Notes: generated by a model from the sequence alone, not told the origin. Shown: positions 15,576 through 24,854, counted from the first letter of the stretch. The stretch: DNA of 27,946 bases from Nitrospirota bacterium (GCA_015485235.1 WFTX01000243.1:1-27946), one strand, 5' to 3'. Made by a program: numbers and translations.

Positions 15576-16439
15576 ATGCCCGATATAAAGTTCAGAAATG
15601 TGACGATCTTCGGGGTTGGGCTGATCGGAGCAAGTCTTGCACTGGCCCTCAAAGAAAACTCCCTTGCTGATAGGATTATTGGGTGCGGGAGATCCGTAGG
15701 GAACCTCAAGAGGGCGCTTGAAGAGGGGATCATAGATGATTATGATCCTGATCCAACCACTGCTGCTGCGGAGGCTGATCTGGCAGTCCTTGCAACCCCT
15801 GTCGGAGTCTTTCCTGCTATAGCAGAAAAAATCAGCAATTCCCTGAAAGAAGGGGCGATCGTGATTGATGTGGGGAGTGTCAAGGGAGACCTGATCAGAA
15901 GGATTGAATCTCTCTTGCCTGAAAAGGCTTTTTTTGTCAGTACCCATCCGGTTGCAGGCTCTGACAGGAGCGGTTTTGATTCTGCGAGTTCAGATCTTCT
16001 CAGGGGAGCACTCTGTATAATCACACCCACGGAACTGACGGACGGCAGGGTGATGAGAAAGATCGCCATGATGTGGGAGGCGCTGGGGATGAAGGTCTCT
16101 TTAATGAGCCCTGAAGAGCATGACCGTGTGATGGCTTCTGTGAGCCACTTCCCTCATCTTGCTGCCTATGCCCTTGTAAATACGATTGCAGGGGATGAGC
16201 CGGAGATACTTTTGTTTGCCGGCAGCGGGTTCAGGGATACTACGAGGGTTGCAAAAAGCAGCCCCGATATGTGGGCGGAAATCTGCATGGTAAACAGGAA
16301 AAATCTGCTGAGTCTGCTCAGGGATTTCCAGGGGGAACTTGCAAGGATGGAAGAATGCCTCCGTGAGGAAAACAGGGAAACACTGAAATTCCTCCTCGAG
16401 AGGGCGGCAAAGAGACGTCTCGCGATGGAAGAAGAATAG
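15576..16439 (+). CDS. tyrA: Prephenate dehydrogenase
   Basis: The enzyme oxidatively decarboxylates prephenate to 4-hydroxyphenylpyruvate for Tyr synthesis. The 287 aa protein has an N-terminal Rossmann motif, FGVGLIGASLALAL, then VIDVGSVKGD and the substrate-binding THPVAGSDRSGF, followed by an all-helical C-terminal domain. There is no C-terminal ACT domain, so it is the short TyrA type. It begins three bases after aroF and its stop directly abuts the aroA ATG. Whether it uses NAD or NADP, or prefers arogenate, cannot be read reliably. Confidence 0.93.
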   Translation: MPDIKFRNVTIFGVGLIGASLALALKENSLADRIIGCGRSVGNLKRALEEGIIDDYDPDPTTAAAEADLAVLATPVGVFPAIAEKISNSLKEGAIVIDVGSVKGDLIRRIESLLPEKAFFVSTHPVAGSDRSGFDSASSDLLRGALCIITPTELTDGRVMRKIAMMWEALGMKVSLMSPEEHDRVMASVSHFPHLAAYALVNTIAGDEPEILLFAGSGFRDTTRVAKSSPDMWAEICMVNRKNLLSLLRDFQGELARMEECLREENRETLKFLLERAAKRRLAMEEE

Positions 16440-17723
16440 ATGGAGATGATTTCGTTATCGGGTCCCCTGAAGGGTGAGATAAGCCCCCCTCCTGACAAGT
16501 CCATATCACACAGGGCCATCATGTTTGCAGCTATTGCCAGAGGAGAGAGCACTCTCAGAAACCTTCTGCGGGCTGCCGATCCGATGAGCACGATGGATGC
16601 ATTCAGAAGGCTCGGGGTCAGGATAGAGGACAGGGAGAAAGAGGTTATTATTCATGGTGCAGGGCTCGAGGGGCTCAGGGAACCGGTTGATGTCATAGAC
16701 TGTGGAAACTCGGGGACCACGATAAGGTTGCTTGCAGGCATTCTCTCGGGACAGCCTTTCCTCACCGTGCTTACAGGAGATGACTCACTCCGGAAAAGGC
16801 CAATGAAACGTGTTGTTGGGCCCCTGAAAAGGATGGGGGCAACAATCCTGGGCAGGGACGGTGACATGTTTGCCCCCCTTGCAATAAGGGGCGGGGCTCT
16901 TCAGGGTATACATCATGTCTCCGAGGTTGCCTCAGCCCAGGTCAAGTCATCCATACTACTTGCCGGGCTCTATGCTGACGGGGAGACTATAGTTGAGGAG
17001 CCCCACAGGTCCAGAGATCATACTGAACGGATGCTCCCTGCACTGGGGGCGGACCTGACTGTAAGAGGTCTGAAGGTGCACATCAGGGGAGGAAGAGAAC
17101 TGAAACCCTTTGAGATTACTGTTCCCGGGGATTTTTCATCGGCTGCATTCTTCATCTGTGCCGCCCTTATGGTCCCGGGCTCGGAGATACTCATCCGGAA
17201 CACAGGAATAAACCCAACGAGGACCGGCCTCCTTGAGGTCCTTAAAATGATGGGTGGGGATATTGAGATCGTCAATCAGAGGGATGTCTCAGGTGAACCG
17301 GTAGCAGATCTGATCTGCAGGCACTCAGGGAGGTTAAGGGGCGTGGAGGTTCCACATGAACTTGTACCATCAATGATTGATGAGTTCCCCGTTCTCTCCG
17401 TCCTTGCCACTCAGGCCGAGGGAGAGACTGTTGTGAGGGAGGCCGGGGAACTGCGTGTTAAGGAGTCGGACCGGATAGCAACTACCACCAGGGAACTCCG
17501 TAAGATGGGAGCGGATGTAGAGGAGTTGCCTGATGGTATGATTATAAAAGGTCCGGTGAAGTTGAAGGGAGGCACGGTCTCCAGTCATGATGATCACCGC
17601 CTTGCCATGGCCCTTGCAGTGGCCGGTCTTGTTGCCGAAGGTGATACCACAATAGAAGGGACATCTTCCGTGGCCATCTCCTATCCCGATTTCTTCAGCA
17701 CTTTGAAGACTCTTACGGTCTGA
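16440..17723 (+). CDS. aroA: 3-phosphoshikimate 1-carboxyvinyltransferase (EPSP synthase)
   Basis: The enzyme transfers the enolpyruvyl group of phosphoenolpyruvate to shikimate-3-phosphate. The 427 aa length is normal. Visible motifs are PPDKSISHRAIMFAA, DCGNSGTTIRLLAG, DDSLRKRPMKRV, SAQVKSSILLAGLYA, RVKESDRI and SHDDHRLAMALAVAG. It starts on the base after the tyrA stop, so it is translationally coupled. In many related genomes this operon goes on to cmk and later genes; here it stops at a 443-base gap holding repeat copy 1. Confidence 0.96.
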   Translation: MEMISLSGPLKGEISPPPDKSISHRAIMFAAIARGESTLRNLLRAADPMSTMDAFRRLGVRIEDREKEVIIHGAGLEGLREPVDVIDCGNSGTTIRLLAGILSGQPFLTVLTGDDSLRKRPMKRVVGPLKRMGATILGRDGDMFAPLAIRGGALQGIHHVSEVASAQVKSSILLAGLYADGETIVEEPHRSRDHTERMLPALGADLTVRGLKVHIRGGRELKPFEITVPGDFSSAAFFICAALMVPGSEILIRNTGINPTRTGLLEVLKMMGGDIEIVNQRDVSGEPVADLICRHSGRLRGVEVPHELVPSMIDEFPVLSVLATQAEGETVVREAGELRVKESDRIATTTRELRKMGADVEELPDGMIIKGPVKLKGGTVSSHDDHRLAMALAVAGLVAEGDTTIEGTSSVAISYPDFFSTLKTLTV

Positions 17724-17783
17724 ATGTTTTTTTGAGACTGAGGTGAGCAGCTCACAGAAAGTTGGTTTCAGAGAGATAAACAG

Positions 17784-18095
17784 GGTGTGATTCCGGGGGT
17801 GCGCTCTGAATTTTTCATTATCAATACATGGTAGTCCATGTAAGCGTATCCCTGTGTCGGCCCGGCGGAAACCGTCCGGTCATCTCTACCCTAAAACCCT
17901 TCTTACAACCGATCAGGACTACTAAGGCTCCGTCCATAACAGACTTTCTCTACTCAGACACGACCGGAGCTTCATAATGAAAAATTCAGAGCGCACCCCC
18001 GGATAACTGAACAGGCAGGGGAGGTTCCGTGAGTGCATTTAGTCAAATCGACCACCCCCCTGCCTCCGGGAAACAACTAATGCAACTGGAAGGTT
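17784..18095. repeat. Repeat family copy 1, core inverted relative to its flanks
   Basis: This copy fills most of the 443-base gap between aroA and rodA. Perfect inverted arms of 29 bases (17793-17821 and 17974-18002; inner part GCTCTGAATTTTTCATTA) enclose a 152-base core. Read on the minus strand the core matches copy 2 at 148 of 152 positions by eye. To the left GGTGTGATT, and to the right CAGGCAGGGGAGG, a CCCCCTGCC block and ATGCAACTGGAAGGTT (18080-18095), match copy 3 in the plus direction. So the flanks and the core have opposite orientation here. I see no coding sequence. The rest of the gap (17724-17783, 18096-18166) shows nothing clear. Confidence 0.9.
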
Positions 18096-18166
18096 CAGTC
18101 TCTATGACCGATATCAGTAGATTTCAGAGCCGGCAAGCTTTCATCGGAAGGTGGAAAAGTGTTTCC

Positions 18167-19324
18167 TCAGTAGAAGAGTTCGAATCTTCTCATACGTACA
18201 TTTATGAGAAGTCCCACGGAGATGAAGTTGCTCAGGAGAGCCGTGCCGCCGTAACTGAAGAAGGGCAGGGGGATCCCGACCACGGGGAGAAGTCCCATGG
18301 TCATTCCCACATTCACGAAGAGGTAGAAGAGGAAGACGGTGCTTATGGCTATGGCGAGGAATGTCCCGAAGAGGTCCTTTGCATAGTAGGCGGTCTCAAG
18401 TCCCCTTATGATTATTATCCCGTAAAGGAGCAGGAGAACGAGAGATCCTATGAATCCCCACTCTTCGGCGAAGACAGCAAATATGAAATCCGTATGTTTT
18501 TCCGGCAGGAACCGGAAAGGTCCCTGTGTTCCCTTCAGGTAGCCCTTACCAAGCAACTTTCCTGAGCCTATTGTAATCTTTGACTGCTCTATCTGATAAC
18601 CGATCCCGCGGGGATCAACAGAGGGGTCCATGAACGCCACGATCCTGTTCTTCTGGTAATCCTTCAGCCCGGACCAGATCATTCTTCCTCCAACGGGAAG
18701 AAAGAGGATAATCCCTATCAAGCATATGGCGAGCTGGCGTCTTCCGATCCCCCTTACCAGGGCAAGTATGGCCGAGATGAAAAGCAGGATCAGGGCTGTT
18801 CCCAGATCGGGCTGTTTGTAAAGGAAGTAGAAGGGCATGAGCCCGTAGAGCAAGGCATATATCAGGAGTGAGGACCACCGGAGAGGGGATGGCTGTGTGA
18901 TCAGGAACCTGGAGGCCCCGATGATGAGGAGTATCCTGAAGATCTCCGAGGGCTGGAAACTCAGGGGGCCCAGCCTTATCCACCGCTGGGCACCCATCCC
19001 CTCATGGCCTATGAAGATCGTTATCAGCAGGAGAATAACCCCGAGGCCATAAAGGTAATGGGCAGAGCGGAAGAGCCTTTTGTAGTCAAAGGTAAGAGTT
19101 CCAATCATGGCTGCAAAGGATATAAGAAGCCAGAGAGTCTGCTTGAGATAGAACCGGGGCTGATATGCCTCAATTACGGGTCTTGTAGCACTGTAGATTG
19201 TCATGATTCCAAGGACTGTGATTATCACTGGAACCACCATCAGGAGCCAGTCGATGCGGTGCGAAGCAGAGAGAATCCGGAGCAACCTTTTCTTACCCTT
19301 TACGGAGAATATGCCGCTCTTCAT
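18167..19324 (-). CDS. rodA: Peptidoglycan glycosyltransferase RodA (SEDS family)
   Basis: RodA polymerises glycan strands during rod elongation together with PBP2. The 385 aa membrane protein has about ten membrane segments and the family motifs FRFLPEKHTDFIFAVFAEEW and GIPLPFFSYGGTALLSNF. The first in-frame ATG is at 19330, but ATG 19324 has GAGG seven bases upstream and forms an ATGA overlap with the mrdA stop, so it is preferred. It is the last gene of the mre/mrd cluster on the minus strand and converges on aroA. Confidence 0.94.
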   Translation of the reverse strand: MKSGIFSVKGKKRLLRILSASHRIDWLLMVVPVIITVLGIMTIYSATRPVIEAYQPRFYLKQTLWLLISFAAMIGTLTFDYKRLFRSAHYLYGLGVILLLITIFIGHEGMGAQRWIRLGPLSFQPSEIFRILLIIGASRFLITQPSPLRWSSLLIYALLYGLMPFYFLYKQPDLGTALILLFISAILALVRGIGRRQLAICLIGIILFLPVGGRMIWSGLKDYQKNRIVAFMDPSVDPRGIGYQIEQSKITIGSGKLLGKGYLKGTQGPFRFLPEKHTDFIFAVFAEEWGFIGSLVLLLLYGIIIIRGLETAYYAKDLFGTFLAIAISTVFLFYLFVNVGMTMGLLPVVGIPLPFFSYGGTALLSNFISVGLLINVRMRRFELFY

Positions 19325-21069
19325 TCCCATCCCTCACCACTCAGATAACTCTCGATCACCTCTTTGGCTATCGGTGCTGCCGCCTCTCCCCCATGGCCCC
19401 CGTGTTCCACAAAGACAGAGAGGGCGATGGATGGATCCTCTGCCGGGGCATAGGCCACAAACCAGGCATGGTCCCTGGGCCCTGTGGCAGCCCTGCCTGA
19501 GGGGTTTCCAACGACCTGGGCGGTCCCTGTCTTTCCTGCTATAAGGAACCGTTCGCTCCGTGCACGCCGGCCCGTTCCCTTTTCAGAATTGACCACACCG
19601 ACAAGGGCGGTCCTCAGGGCCTTCAGATGCTCCGGGGTTATGCTTATTTTGGATACGGGCTCAGGAGGGTCTTTCTGGATAGTGAGTACAGGCCTGTAGA
19701 CAGAACCACCGTTTGCCATGGCAGAGATAAGAAGAGCTGCATGGGCAGGAGTGATGGTTACATAGCCCTGTCCGATGGCGGCATTGAAGGTCTCACCAAG
19801 ATACCAGGGCTTTCCTCTGTTCTTTTTCTTCCAGGAGGTCGTGGGGATGATTCCCTGTATCTCCGTTGAGAGACCGAGGCCGGGTTTCATCTCCAGACCA
19901 AGGGCCTTTGCATACTTGGCGATCCTGTCTATTCCGAGAAGCCTGCCGACTTCATAAAAAAATATGTCGCATGACTCGACAATCGCCTTCTGGAAATCCG
20001 TGATTCCATGCCCCTCTTCCTTCCAGCACCGGAATGTCCAGATCCCCACCTCGATCTTGCCCTTACAGAAGACAGTGAAGTTCCTGCCGATAACACCCTC
20101 TTCAAGTCCGGCCAGGCCGGTTACGATCTTGAATACCGAACCTGGAGGATATCTGCTCTGGAAGACCCTGTTCAGAAATGGATGACCGGGGTCATTTATT
20201 ATCCTTTCCCAGCTTGCTCTGGAGATGCCCCTTACGAAGATGTTGGGGTCAAAGGATGGGAGGCTGACAAGGGAAAGGACTTCACCGTTTTTCGGATTCA
20301 GGGCAAGTAGGGCGCCTGAACGTCTTCCGAATGCTGCTTCAGCCGCCTTCTGGGCCTCGATGTCTATACTCAACCGGATATCTTCGCCCCGGACGGGAAG
20401 GACCGTCTTTATCGGGTGCAACTGCCTGCCCAGGGCATCAACCTCGATGAACCTGACACCCGGTGTCCCTGTCAGCCTGTCATTGAAAAGGGCCTCTGCT
20501 CCCCATCTCCCAACGTAAGAGCCTTTGGGGAGGTCCCTGAATTTGCCCTTTCTGACTTCCTCCTCGTGGGGATGGCTGATGTATCCGATAAGGTGGGAAG
20601 CGGTCTTGCCGTAGGGATAGGACCGGATTATCTCGGTCTGGATTATCAGGCCCGGGAAGTCTGACCTTCTGGCCTCGATTCTTGCAACATCCCTGAATCG
20701 GAGTCCCCGCTTCAGGGTTATCGGCTCAAGGCTGTAAGGCTTCTGACGGATGATCCGCTCTGAGATCTCCTCAACGGACAGACCGATCAGTTCGGAGAGT
20801 GCCGAGAGGTTGATCTCCTTGCCAGGTGGTTTCGGGAGAAGGGATACCACGAAGTAGGGTTCGTTCTTGACAAGGGGCTTTCCCCTTCTGTCATATATTA
20901 TCCCCCTGGGGGCGGGAATCTTTACCACTGAGACGCGGTTCTTGTGAGAGAGTTGCAGATAGTAGTTTCCTCTCAGTATCTGGAGCTGCCAGAGCCTGAG
21001 AAGGAAGACAAGTCCAGTAAGGAGCGTGAAGAAGGCTATGACCCTGATGGCCCGTTCCTTACTTTCCAT
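19321..21069 (-). CDS. mrdA: Penicillin-binding protein 2 (peptidoglycan transpeptidase)
   Basis: This class B PBP cross-links peptidoglycan during elongation. The 582 aa protein has an N-terminal membrane anchor (about residues 7-27), a pedestal/dimerisation domain, and the transpeptidase domain with active-site SVFK (in PPGSVFKIVTG), SCD in the second motif position, and KTGTAQV. It overlaps mreD at its start by 11 bases and rodA at its end by four bases, as is usual for the elongasome cluster. Confidence 0.95.
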   Translation of the reverse strand: MESKERAIRVIAFFTLLTGLVFLLRLWQLQILRGNYYLQLSHKNRVSVVKIPAPRGIIYDRRGKPLVKNEPYFVVSLLPKPPGKEINLSALSELIGLSVEEISERIIRQKPYSLEPITLKRGLRFRDVARIEARRSDFPGLIIQTEIIRSYPYGKTASHLIGYISHPHEEEVRKGKFRDLPKGSYVGRWGAEALFNDRLTGTPGVRFIEVDALGRQLHPIKTVLPVRGEDIRLSIDIEAQKAAEAAFGRRSGALLALNPKNGEVLSLVSLPSFDPNIFVRGISRASWERIINDPGHPFLNRVFQSRYPPGSVFKIVTGLAGLEEGVIGRNFTVFCKGKIEVGIWTFRCWKEEGHGITDFQKAIVESCDIFFYEVGRLLGIDRIAKYAKALGLEMKPGLGLSTEIQGIIPTTSWKKKNRGKPWYLGETFNAAIGQGYVTITPAHAALLISAMANGGSVYRPVLTIQKDPPEPVSKISITPEHLKALRTALVGVVNSEKGTGRRARSERFLIAGKTGTAQVVGNPSGRAATGPRDHAWFVAYAPAEDPSIALSVFVEHGGHGGEAAAPIAKEVIESYLSGEGWE

Positions 21070-21523
21070 CTTCCGGTCCTATGAAGTATCCTGCAGGTAT
21101 GAGTATTAAACCGCTTACAATCATATATACAAGAAACTCTGTAAAGACCGTCGGAGCAGTCGCGAACAGGGCAAGCATCGTAAACCGTATGGTCTCATCT
21201 ACAAGGGTAAGAATGAATATAGTCAGTCCGCCCACAACAGGTCTCCATATAAAGAGTCTTCCGAATATGGATGCAGATACAACACCGGTGAATCCCTTTG
21301 AGAGGATCGAGGGGCCCAGGATTCCTCCGGTCAGGACATCTTCAAGGAATCCCACCGCCACACCTGTCCAGAATCCTCTGTTGTAGCCCTTCCGGAGGCC
21401 GGTCAGATATACGGGAAGAAGGAGGAGGTTGGCAGGGATACCCAGGTTTGTGAGAATCATCTGAGGTATAAAGAGAAGTAGTGTTCCACCGATTATTGCT
21501 ATTCCCTTTGGCAGAGCCTTCAT
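21059..21523 (-). CDS. mreD: Rod shape-determining protein MreD
   Basis: The 154 aa protein is an integral membrane protein with about five hydrophobic segments and the position and size of MreD, which links the MreB/MreC scaffold to the wall synthesis enzymes. Similarity in this family is low, so the call rests on place (directly between mreC and mrdA), size and topology. The region GILGPSILSKGFTGVVSAS fits MreD. It starts two bases after the mreC stop. Confidence 0.88.
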   Translation of the reverse strand: MKALPKGIAIIGGTLLLFIPQMILTNLGIPANLLLLPVYLTGLRKGYNRGFWTGVAVGFLEDVLTGGILGPSILSKGFTGVVSASIFGRLFIWRPVVGGLTIFILTLVDETIRFTMLALFATAPTVFTEFLVYMIVSGLILIPAGYFIGPEDGK

Positions 21524-21525
21524 GA

Positions 21526-22335
21526 TTATCTTGTCCGTTCCTTTCTGCTGCCACCTGATGTCTTCAGTATCATCACTTCTTCAATGCTGTTTTCTTTAAC
21601 AGCAGGCCTGACGGTTATATCCATGAAGAGTTCGTCTTTTCCGGCGATTTCCGTAATAACCCCTGCCGGTATGCCTGGAGGGAAGATGCCGTCAAGGCCT
21701 GACGTAATCAACCTGTCACCCCTTTTAATTGATGTTTCCGCAGGGATGTACTTCAGCCTGCAGTAGCCGTTTCCGCTCCCGGAGAGCACGCCCTCAGTCC
21801 TTGAGTCCTGGAGCCGGATAGAGGCGGAAAAGCTCGGATCGGTAACGAGTAGAACCTCTGATGATGATTCGTAAACTTCAGTGATCTTGCCGACCAGACC
21901 GTCAATGTTTCTTACTGCCATGTCCTTTCTAAGGCCGTTCCTTTTCCCCTTGTCGATCACAATTATTCTGGGCCATCTCCTTGCCCCGCCGCCTATTACC
22001 CGTGCCGTTGTCAGATATTCGGGCACTTCTGCCTTTAACCTGAGCAGGTCCTTTAACCGTGCATTTTCCCTTTCCAGTTCAGGATACTTCTCTGCTACAA
22101 GGGAAAGGTCCTTTAATTTCTTTTTTAGTTGTCTGTTTTCTTCACGCAACCGGAGGAACTCCCTGACAGGAACGATGGAACTGTCCCAGAAAGAGTGGAG
22201 ATCCTTTTGCAACTCGTGAAAGGGGGCCTTCAGAAAGTGAAAAGGCCGGAACGGGCCACGGGTGCTCTGAAAGGTCATCATTGTGATTGTACTGATGAAG
22301 AGGAGAAGGAGGAGGATTACCCGTCTGTCAATCAT
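21526..22335 (-). CDS. mreC: Rod shape-determining protein MreC
   Basis: The 269 aa protein has an N-terminal membrane segment (about residues 6-22), a coiled coil (about 60-100, rich in E, K, L and R) and the beta-rich MreC domain, with motifs VIDKGKRNGLRKDMAV, DGLVGKI and LITSGLDGIFPPGIP. It bridges cytoplasmic MreB to periplasmic wall synthesis proteins. A 124-base gap with a hairpin separates it from mreB. Confidence 0.95.
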   Translation of the reverse strand: MIDRRVILLLLLFISTITMMTFQSTRGPFRPFHFLKAPFHELQKDLHSFWDSSIVPVREFLRLREENRQLKKKLKDLSLVAEKYPELERENARLKDLLRLKAEVPEYLTTARVIGGGARRWPRIIVIDKGKRNGLRKDMAVRNIDGLVGKITEVYESSSEVLLVTDPSFSASIRLQDSRTEGVLSGSGNGYCRLKYIPAETSIKRGDRLITSGLDGIFPPGIPAGVITEIAGKDELFMDITVRPAVKENSIEEVMILKTSGGSRKERTR

Positions 22336-22435
22336 CGTCTGATTCTTTCTCCCTGGTGAGAGGATGGTGAGATTGCAGTATGCCTTCTTTTTCTTATCCC
22401 GACAAGCCGCCTCGTGTGGTGCCTGTCAGTCTTCT

Positions 22436-22454
22436 CCGGTGAGAAGGTCACCGG
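22436..22454 (-). other. Hairpin between mreB and mreC
   Basis: CCGGTGA and TCACCGG form a seven-pair stem with a five-base loop, starting just after the mreB stop. Outer GCCTG/CAGGC bases could lengthen it. No T run follows on the minus strand, so it is not a classical terminator; it may protect the mreB message end and allow different MreB and MreC levels. Confidence 0.4.
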
Positions 22455-22459
22455 CAGGC

Positions 22460-23488
22460 TCAATTCAATGAAACCCGTTGGAGCAGATCAAGCTCATCAA
22501 GCATCTTGCCAACGCCACGGACTACAGCGGTAAGGGGATCATCAGCAACTATCACAGGCAGTTGCGTCTCTTCCTTTATCAGATCATCGAGCCCTTTCAA
22601 TAATGCACCACCTCCTGCGATGACAATGCCCTTATCGACGATATCGGCTGCCAGTTCAGGAGGGGTGTTCTCAAGTGTTGTCTTTATCGCCTCCAGTATC
22701 ATTGTTACCGGTTCCCTGAGGGCATCCCTTATCTCGTCATCATTAATCACTATCGTCTTAGGGATACCGGAGACCATATCACGCCCCTTTATCTCCATCT
22801 CCACCTTCTCCTTACCGATCTTGAAGGCAGAGCCGATTTCCATCTTTATCTGTTCAGCCGTTCTCTCGCCGATCATCATGTTGTATTTTCTCTTGATGTA
22901 GGCAAGGATGGTCTCATCCATCTTGTCTCCGCCCACCCTGACAACCTTGCTGAAGACAATCCCGTCCAGGGAGATTACTGCCACGTCCGTTGTCCCACCG
23001 CCGATATCAACGATCATGTTACCGGTGGGTTCCCCGACTGGCAGGCCGACTCCCACAGCAGCGGCCATGGGCTCGGATATCAGGTAGACCTCCCTGGCGC
23101 CTGATGCTTGGGCTGCATCCTTTACAGCCCTCTGTTCCACCTGGGTTATTCCTGACGGCACACCGATAATAACCCGGGGGGAGACAAAGCTCTTCCGGTT
23201 GTGTACCTTTGTTATGAAATACTTGAGCATCTCCCCGGTGGCGTCGAAATCGGCTATGACACCGTCCTTCATGGGTCTCAAAGCGGTAATGTTGGCAGGT
23301 GTTTTCCCGAGCATCCTTTTGGCGTCGGCACCCACGGCGATGGTCTTCTTGTTGTCCTTCCTGATAACCACAACAGAGGGTTCGTTACAGACTATCCCCT
23401 TCCCCTTGACATAGACAAGGGTGTTTGCCGTCCCAAGATCAATGGCAAGGTCGTTGGAGAACAGTCCAAGAAATTTCTGTATGAACAT
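22460..23488 (-). CDS. mreB: Rod shape-determining protein MreB (actin homologue)
   Basis: MreB forms membrane-bound filaments that guide cell wall elongation. The 342 aa length is typical. Actin-fold motifs are DLGTANTLVYVKGKGIV (phosphate 1), IVDIGGGTTDVAVIS (phosphate 2) and GIVIAGGGALLKGLDD (adenosine). The N-terminal MFIQKFLGLF is an amphipathic membrane-binding stretch, as in Gram-negative MreB. Its ATG shares one base with the stop of the upstream RDD gene (TGATG). Confidence 0.97.
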   Translation of the reverse strand: MFIQKFLGLFSNDLAIDLGTANTLVYVKGKGIVCNEPSVVVIRKDNKKTIAVGADAKRMLGKTPANITALRPMKDGVIADFDATGEMLKYFITKVHNRKSFVSPRVIIGVPSGITQVEQRAVKDAAQASGAREVYLISEPMAAAVGVGLPVGEPTGNMIVDIGGGTTDVAVISLDGIVFSKVVRVGGDKMDETILAYIKRKYNMMIGERTAEQIKMEIGSAFKIGKEKVEMEIKGRDMVSGIPKTIVINDDEIRDALREPVTMILEAIKTTLENTPPELAADIVDKGIVIAGGGALLKGLDDLIKEETQLPVIVADDPLTAVVRGVGKMLDELDLLQRVSLN

Positions 23489-23892
23489 CAGACCTCCTTT
23501 TCCGGTTCGACTACAGTAGTTCCTGCGATCAGATCCCCCATCCGCTGACTCTTGTTGCTTCCCAGAAGAACCACGAAATCAATAAAGAGGATTCCCCCGA
23601 GGAAGAACCATCCCAGAAGAGGGATCTGCCAGAGGATAAGGGCAAGTGCGATATCAAGGTTTCTGAGAATCGCTTCCCGTATGGTGGCAGGGCTGCCGTC
23701 TTCACGGACTGTCCGGAGACGAAGGAGCATCTTTCCAGGGCTCCTGCCGTCAAAGATACCATCTGCAATGAGTATGAATATGACCCCTGCTGCAATGCCT
23801 GTCTCATGCAGAACCTCTGTGAAGGCTGCAAAGATAACCAGATCAATTGCCTTGGCAACTGATCTGGAGAGAAGTCCTGCCGGCGCCACCAT
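23488..23892 (-). CDS. RDD-family membrane protein
   Basis: The 134 aa protein carries RDD-domain marks: an N-terminal RSVAKAIDLVIF helix, DGRSPGKMLLRLRTV, REAILRN, and the end QRMGDLIAGTTVV. It has about three membrane segments. Family function is uncertain (some members are linked to transport or stress). It is translationally coupled to mreB, so it probably belongs to the same transcription unit. No clear ribosome site precedes its ATG. Confidence 0.85.
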   Translation of the reverse strand: MVAPAGLLSRSVAKAIDLVIFAAFTEVLHETGIAAGVIFILIADGIFDGRSPGKMLLRLRTVREDGSPATIREAILRNLDIALALILWQIPLLGWFFLGGILFIDFVVLLGSNKSQRMGDLIAGTTVVEPEKEV

Positions 23893-24034
23893 TCAGAAAT
23901 ACTATCAGATGGCAGGGGATATTTTCAACCATTATCGAAAAAAGAGACAGAACTGACTAAACAGCCGGGAATAAGTTAAAATAATTACTTCCACGGGGGA
24001 TGATCCTGATCAGGGAGATGAAAGTATAACAGCT

Positions 24035-24766
24035 ATGGAAGAACGACTTCAGAAGATACTGGCCAAGGCGGGTATCGCCTCCAGGAGAAAGGCCGAGGAG
24101 TTGATCGAGGAGGGGAGGGTCCTGGTAAACGGCCAGGTGGCGACTCTCGGGATGAAGGCAGACCCGGCAAGGGACTATATAAAGGTGGATGGAAGGCTCG
24201 TAAACAGGCCAGAGCCTCATATGTACATTATGCTTCACAAACCCAGGGGAGTGATAACCGCCCTGGAGGACCCTCAGGGCAGACCCACTGTAAGGGATCT
24301 GATAAAGGGGGTAAGGTTCCGTCTCTACCCTGTGGGCAGGCTTGATTTCAACTCTGAAGGGCTCCTGCTGATGACCAATGACGGAGAGCTTGCAAACAGG
24401 ATAATCCATCCCTCCCGCAAGGTCCCGAAGACCTATCTTGTTAAGGTGAAGGGGAAAGTCGGAGACAGGGTTTTGAAACGGTTGAGGGAAGGGGTGTTGC
24501 TTGAGGATGGTCCGACACTGCCTGCACGGATCAAACGTATCAGGATGCCCAAGACCGAGAACAATACATGGCTCGAGATGACCATAACAGAAGGGCGGAA
24601 GAGGCAGATCAGGAGGATGTTCGAAAAGGTGGGACATCCTGTACTGAAGCTCAGGAGGACAAGGATAGACGGTATATCCCTGGGGGACCTCCCTCCCGGT
24701 GCATGGCGGTACCTGAGCCCGGAGGAGGTAAAAAGGTTGAAAGAACATGTTAAAATAAAAATCTGA
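24035..24766 (+). CDS. rluB: rRNA pseudouridine synthase, RsuA/RluB family
   Basis: The 243 aa enzyme isomerises a uridine in rRNA. It has an N-terminal S4 RNA-binding domain (about residues 1-60, LQKILAKAGIASRRKAEELI and GRVLVNG) and the catalytic domain with GRLDFNSEGLLLMTNDG, which contains the active Asp. The ending KGRKRQIRRMFEKVGHPVLKL type region (about 185-215) is typical of the RluB/RluE group. It is divergent from the RDD/mreB cluster. The precise member (RluB rather than RsuA or RluE) is likely but not proven. Confidence 0.88.
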   Translation: MEERLQKILAKAGIASRRKAEELIEEGRVLVNGQVATLGMKADPARDYIKVDGRLVNRPEPHMYIMLHKPRGVITALEDPQGRPTVRDLIKGVRFRLYPVGRLDFNSEGLLLMTNDGELANRIIHPSRKVPKTYLVKVKGKVGDRVLKRLREGVLLEDGPTLPARIKRIRMPKTENNTWLEMTITEGRKRQIRRMFEKVGHPVLKLRRTRIDGISLGDLPPGAWRYLSPEEVKRLKEHVKIKI

Positions 24767-24854
24767 AAATTTCAGGATTTGTGATAACCTTACCGTTGCA
24801 TAAAACAAGGTTCGGCAAGGGGTTTACCCTCAAAGATCAACGTTATATTGTGCA

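Noticed and set aside
17741..17753. GTGAGCAGCTCAC hairpin after aroA
   Set aside because: Only five pairs with a three-base loop and no T run after it; too weak to call a terminator.
17724..18166. Possible tRNA or CRISPR array in the intergenic gaps with repeats
   Set aside because: No cloverleaf or CCA-type arm was found, and the repeats are not regularly spaced short direct repeats.
18029..18565. Plus-strand open frame of 178 codons starting in repeat copy 1
   Set aside because: Most of it is antisense to rodA, its protein is low-complexity and charged, and the start region belongs to the repeat flank.
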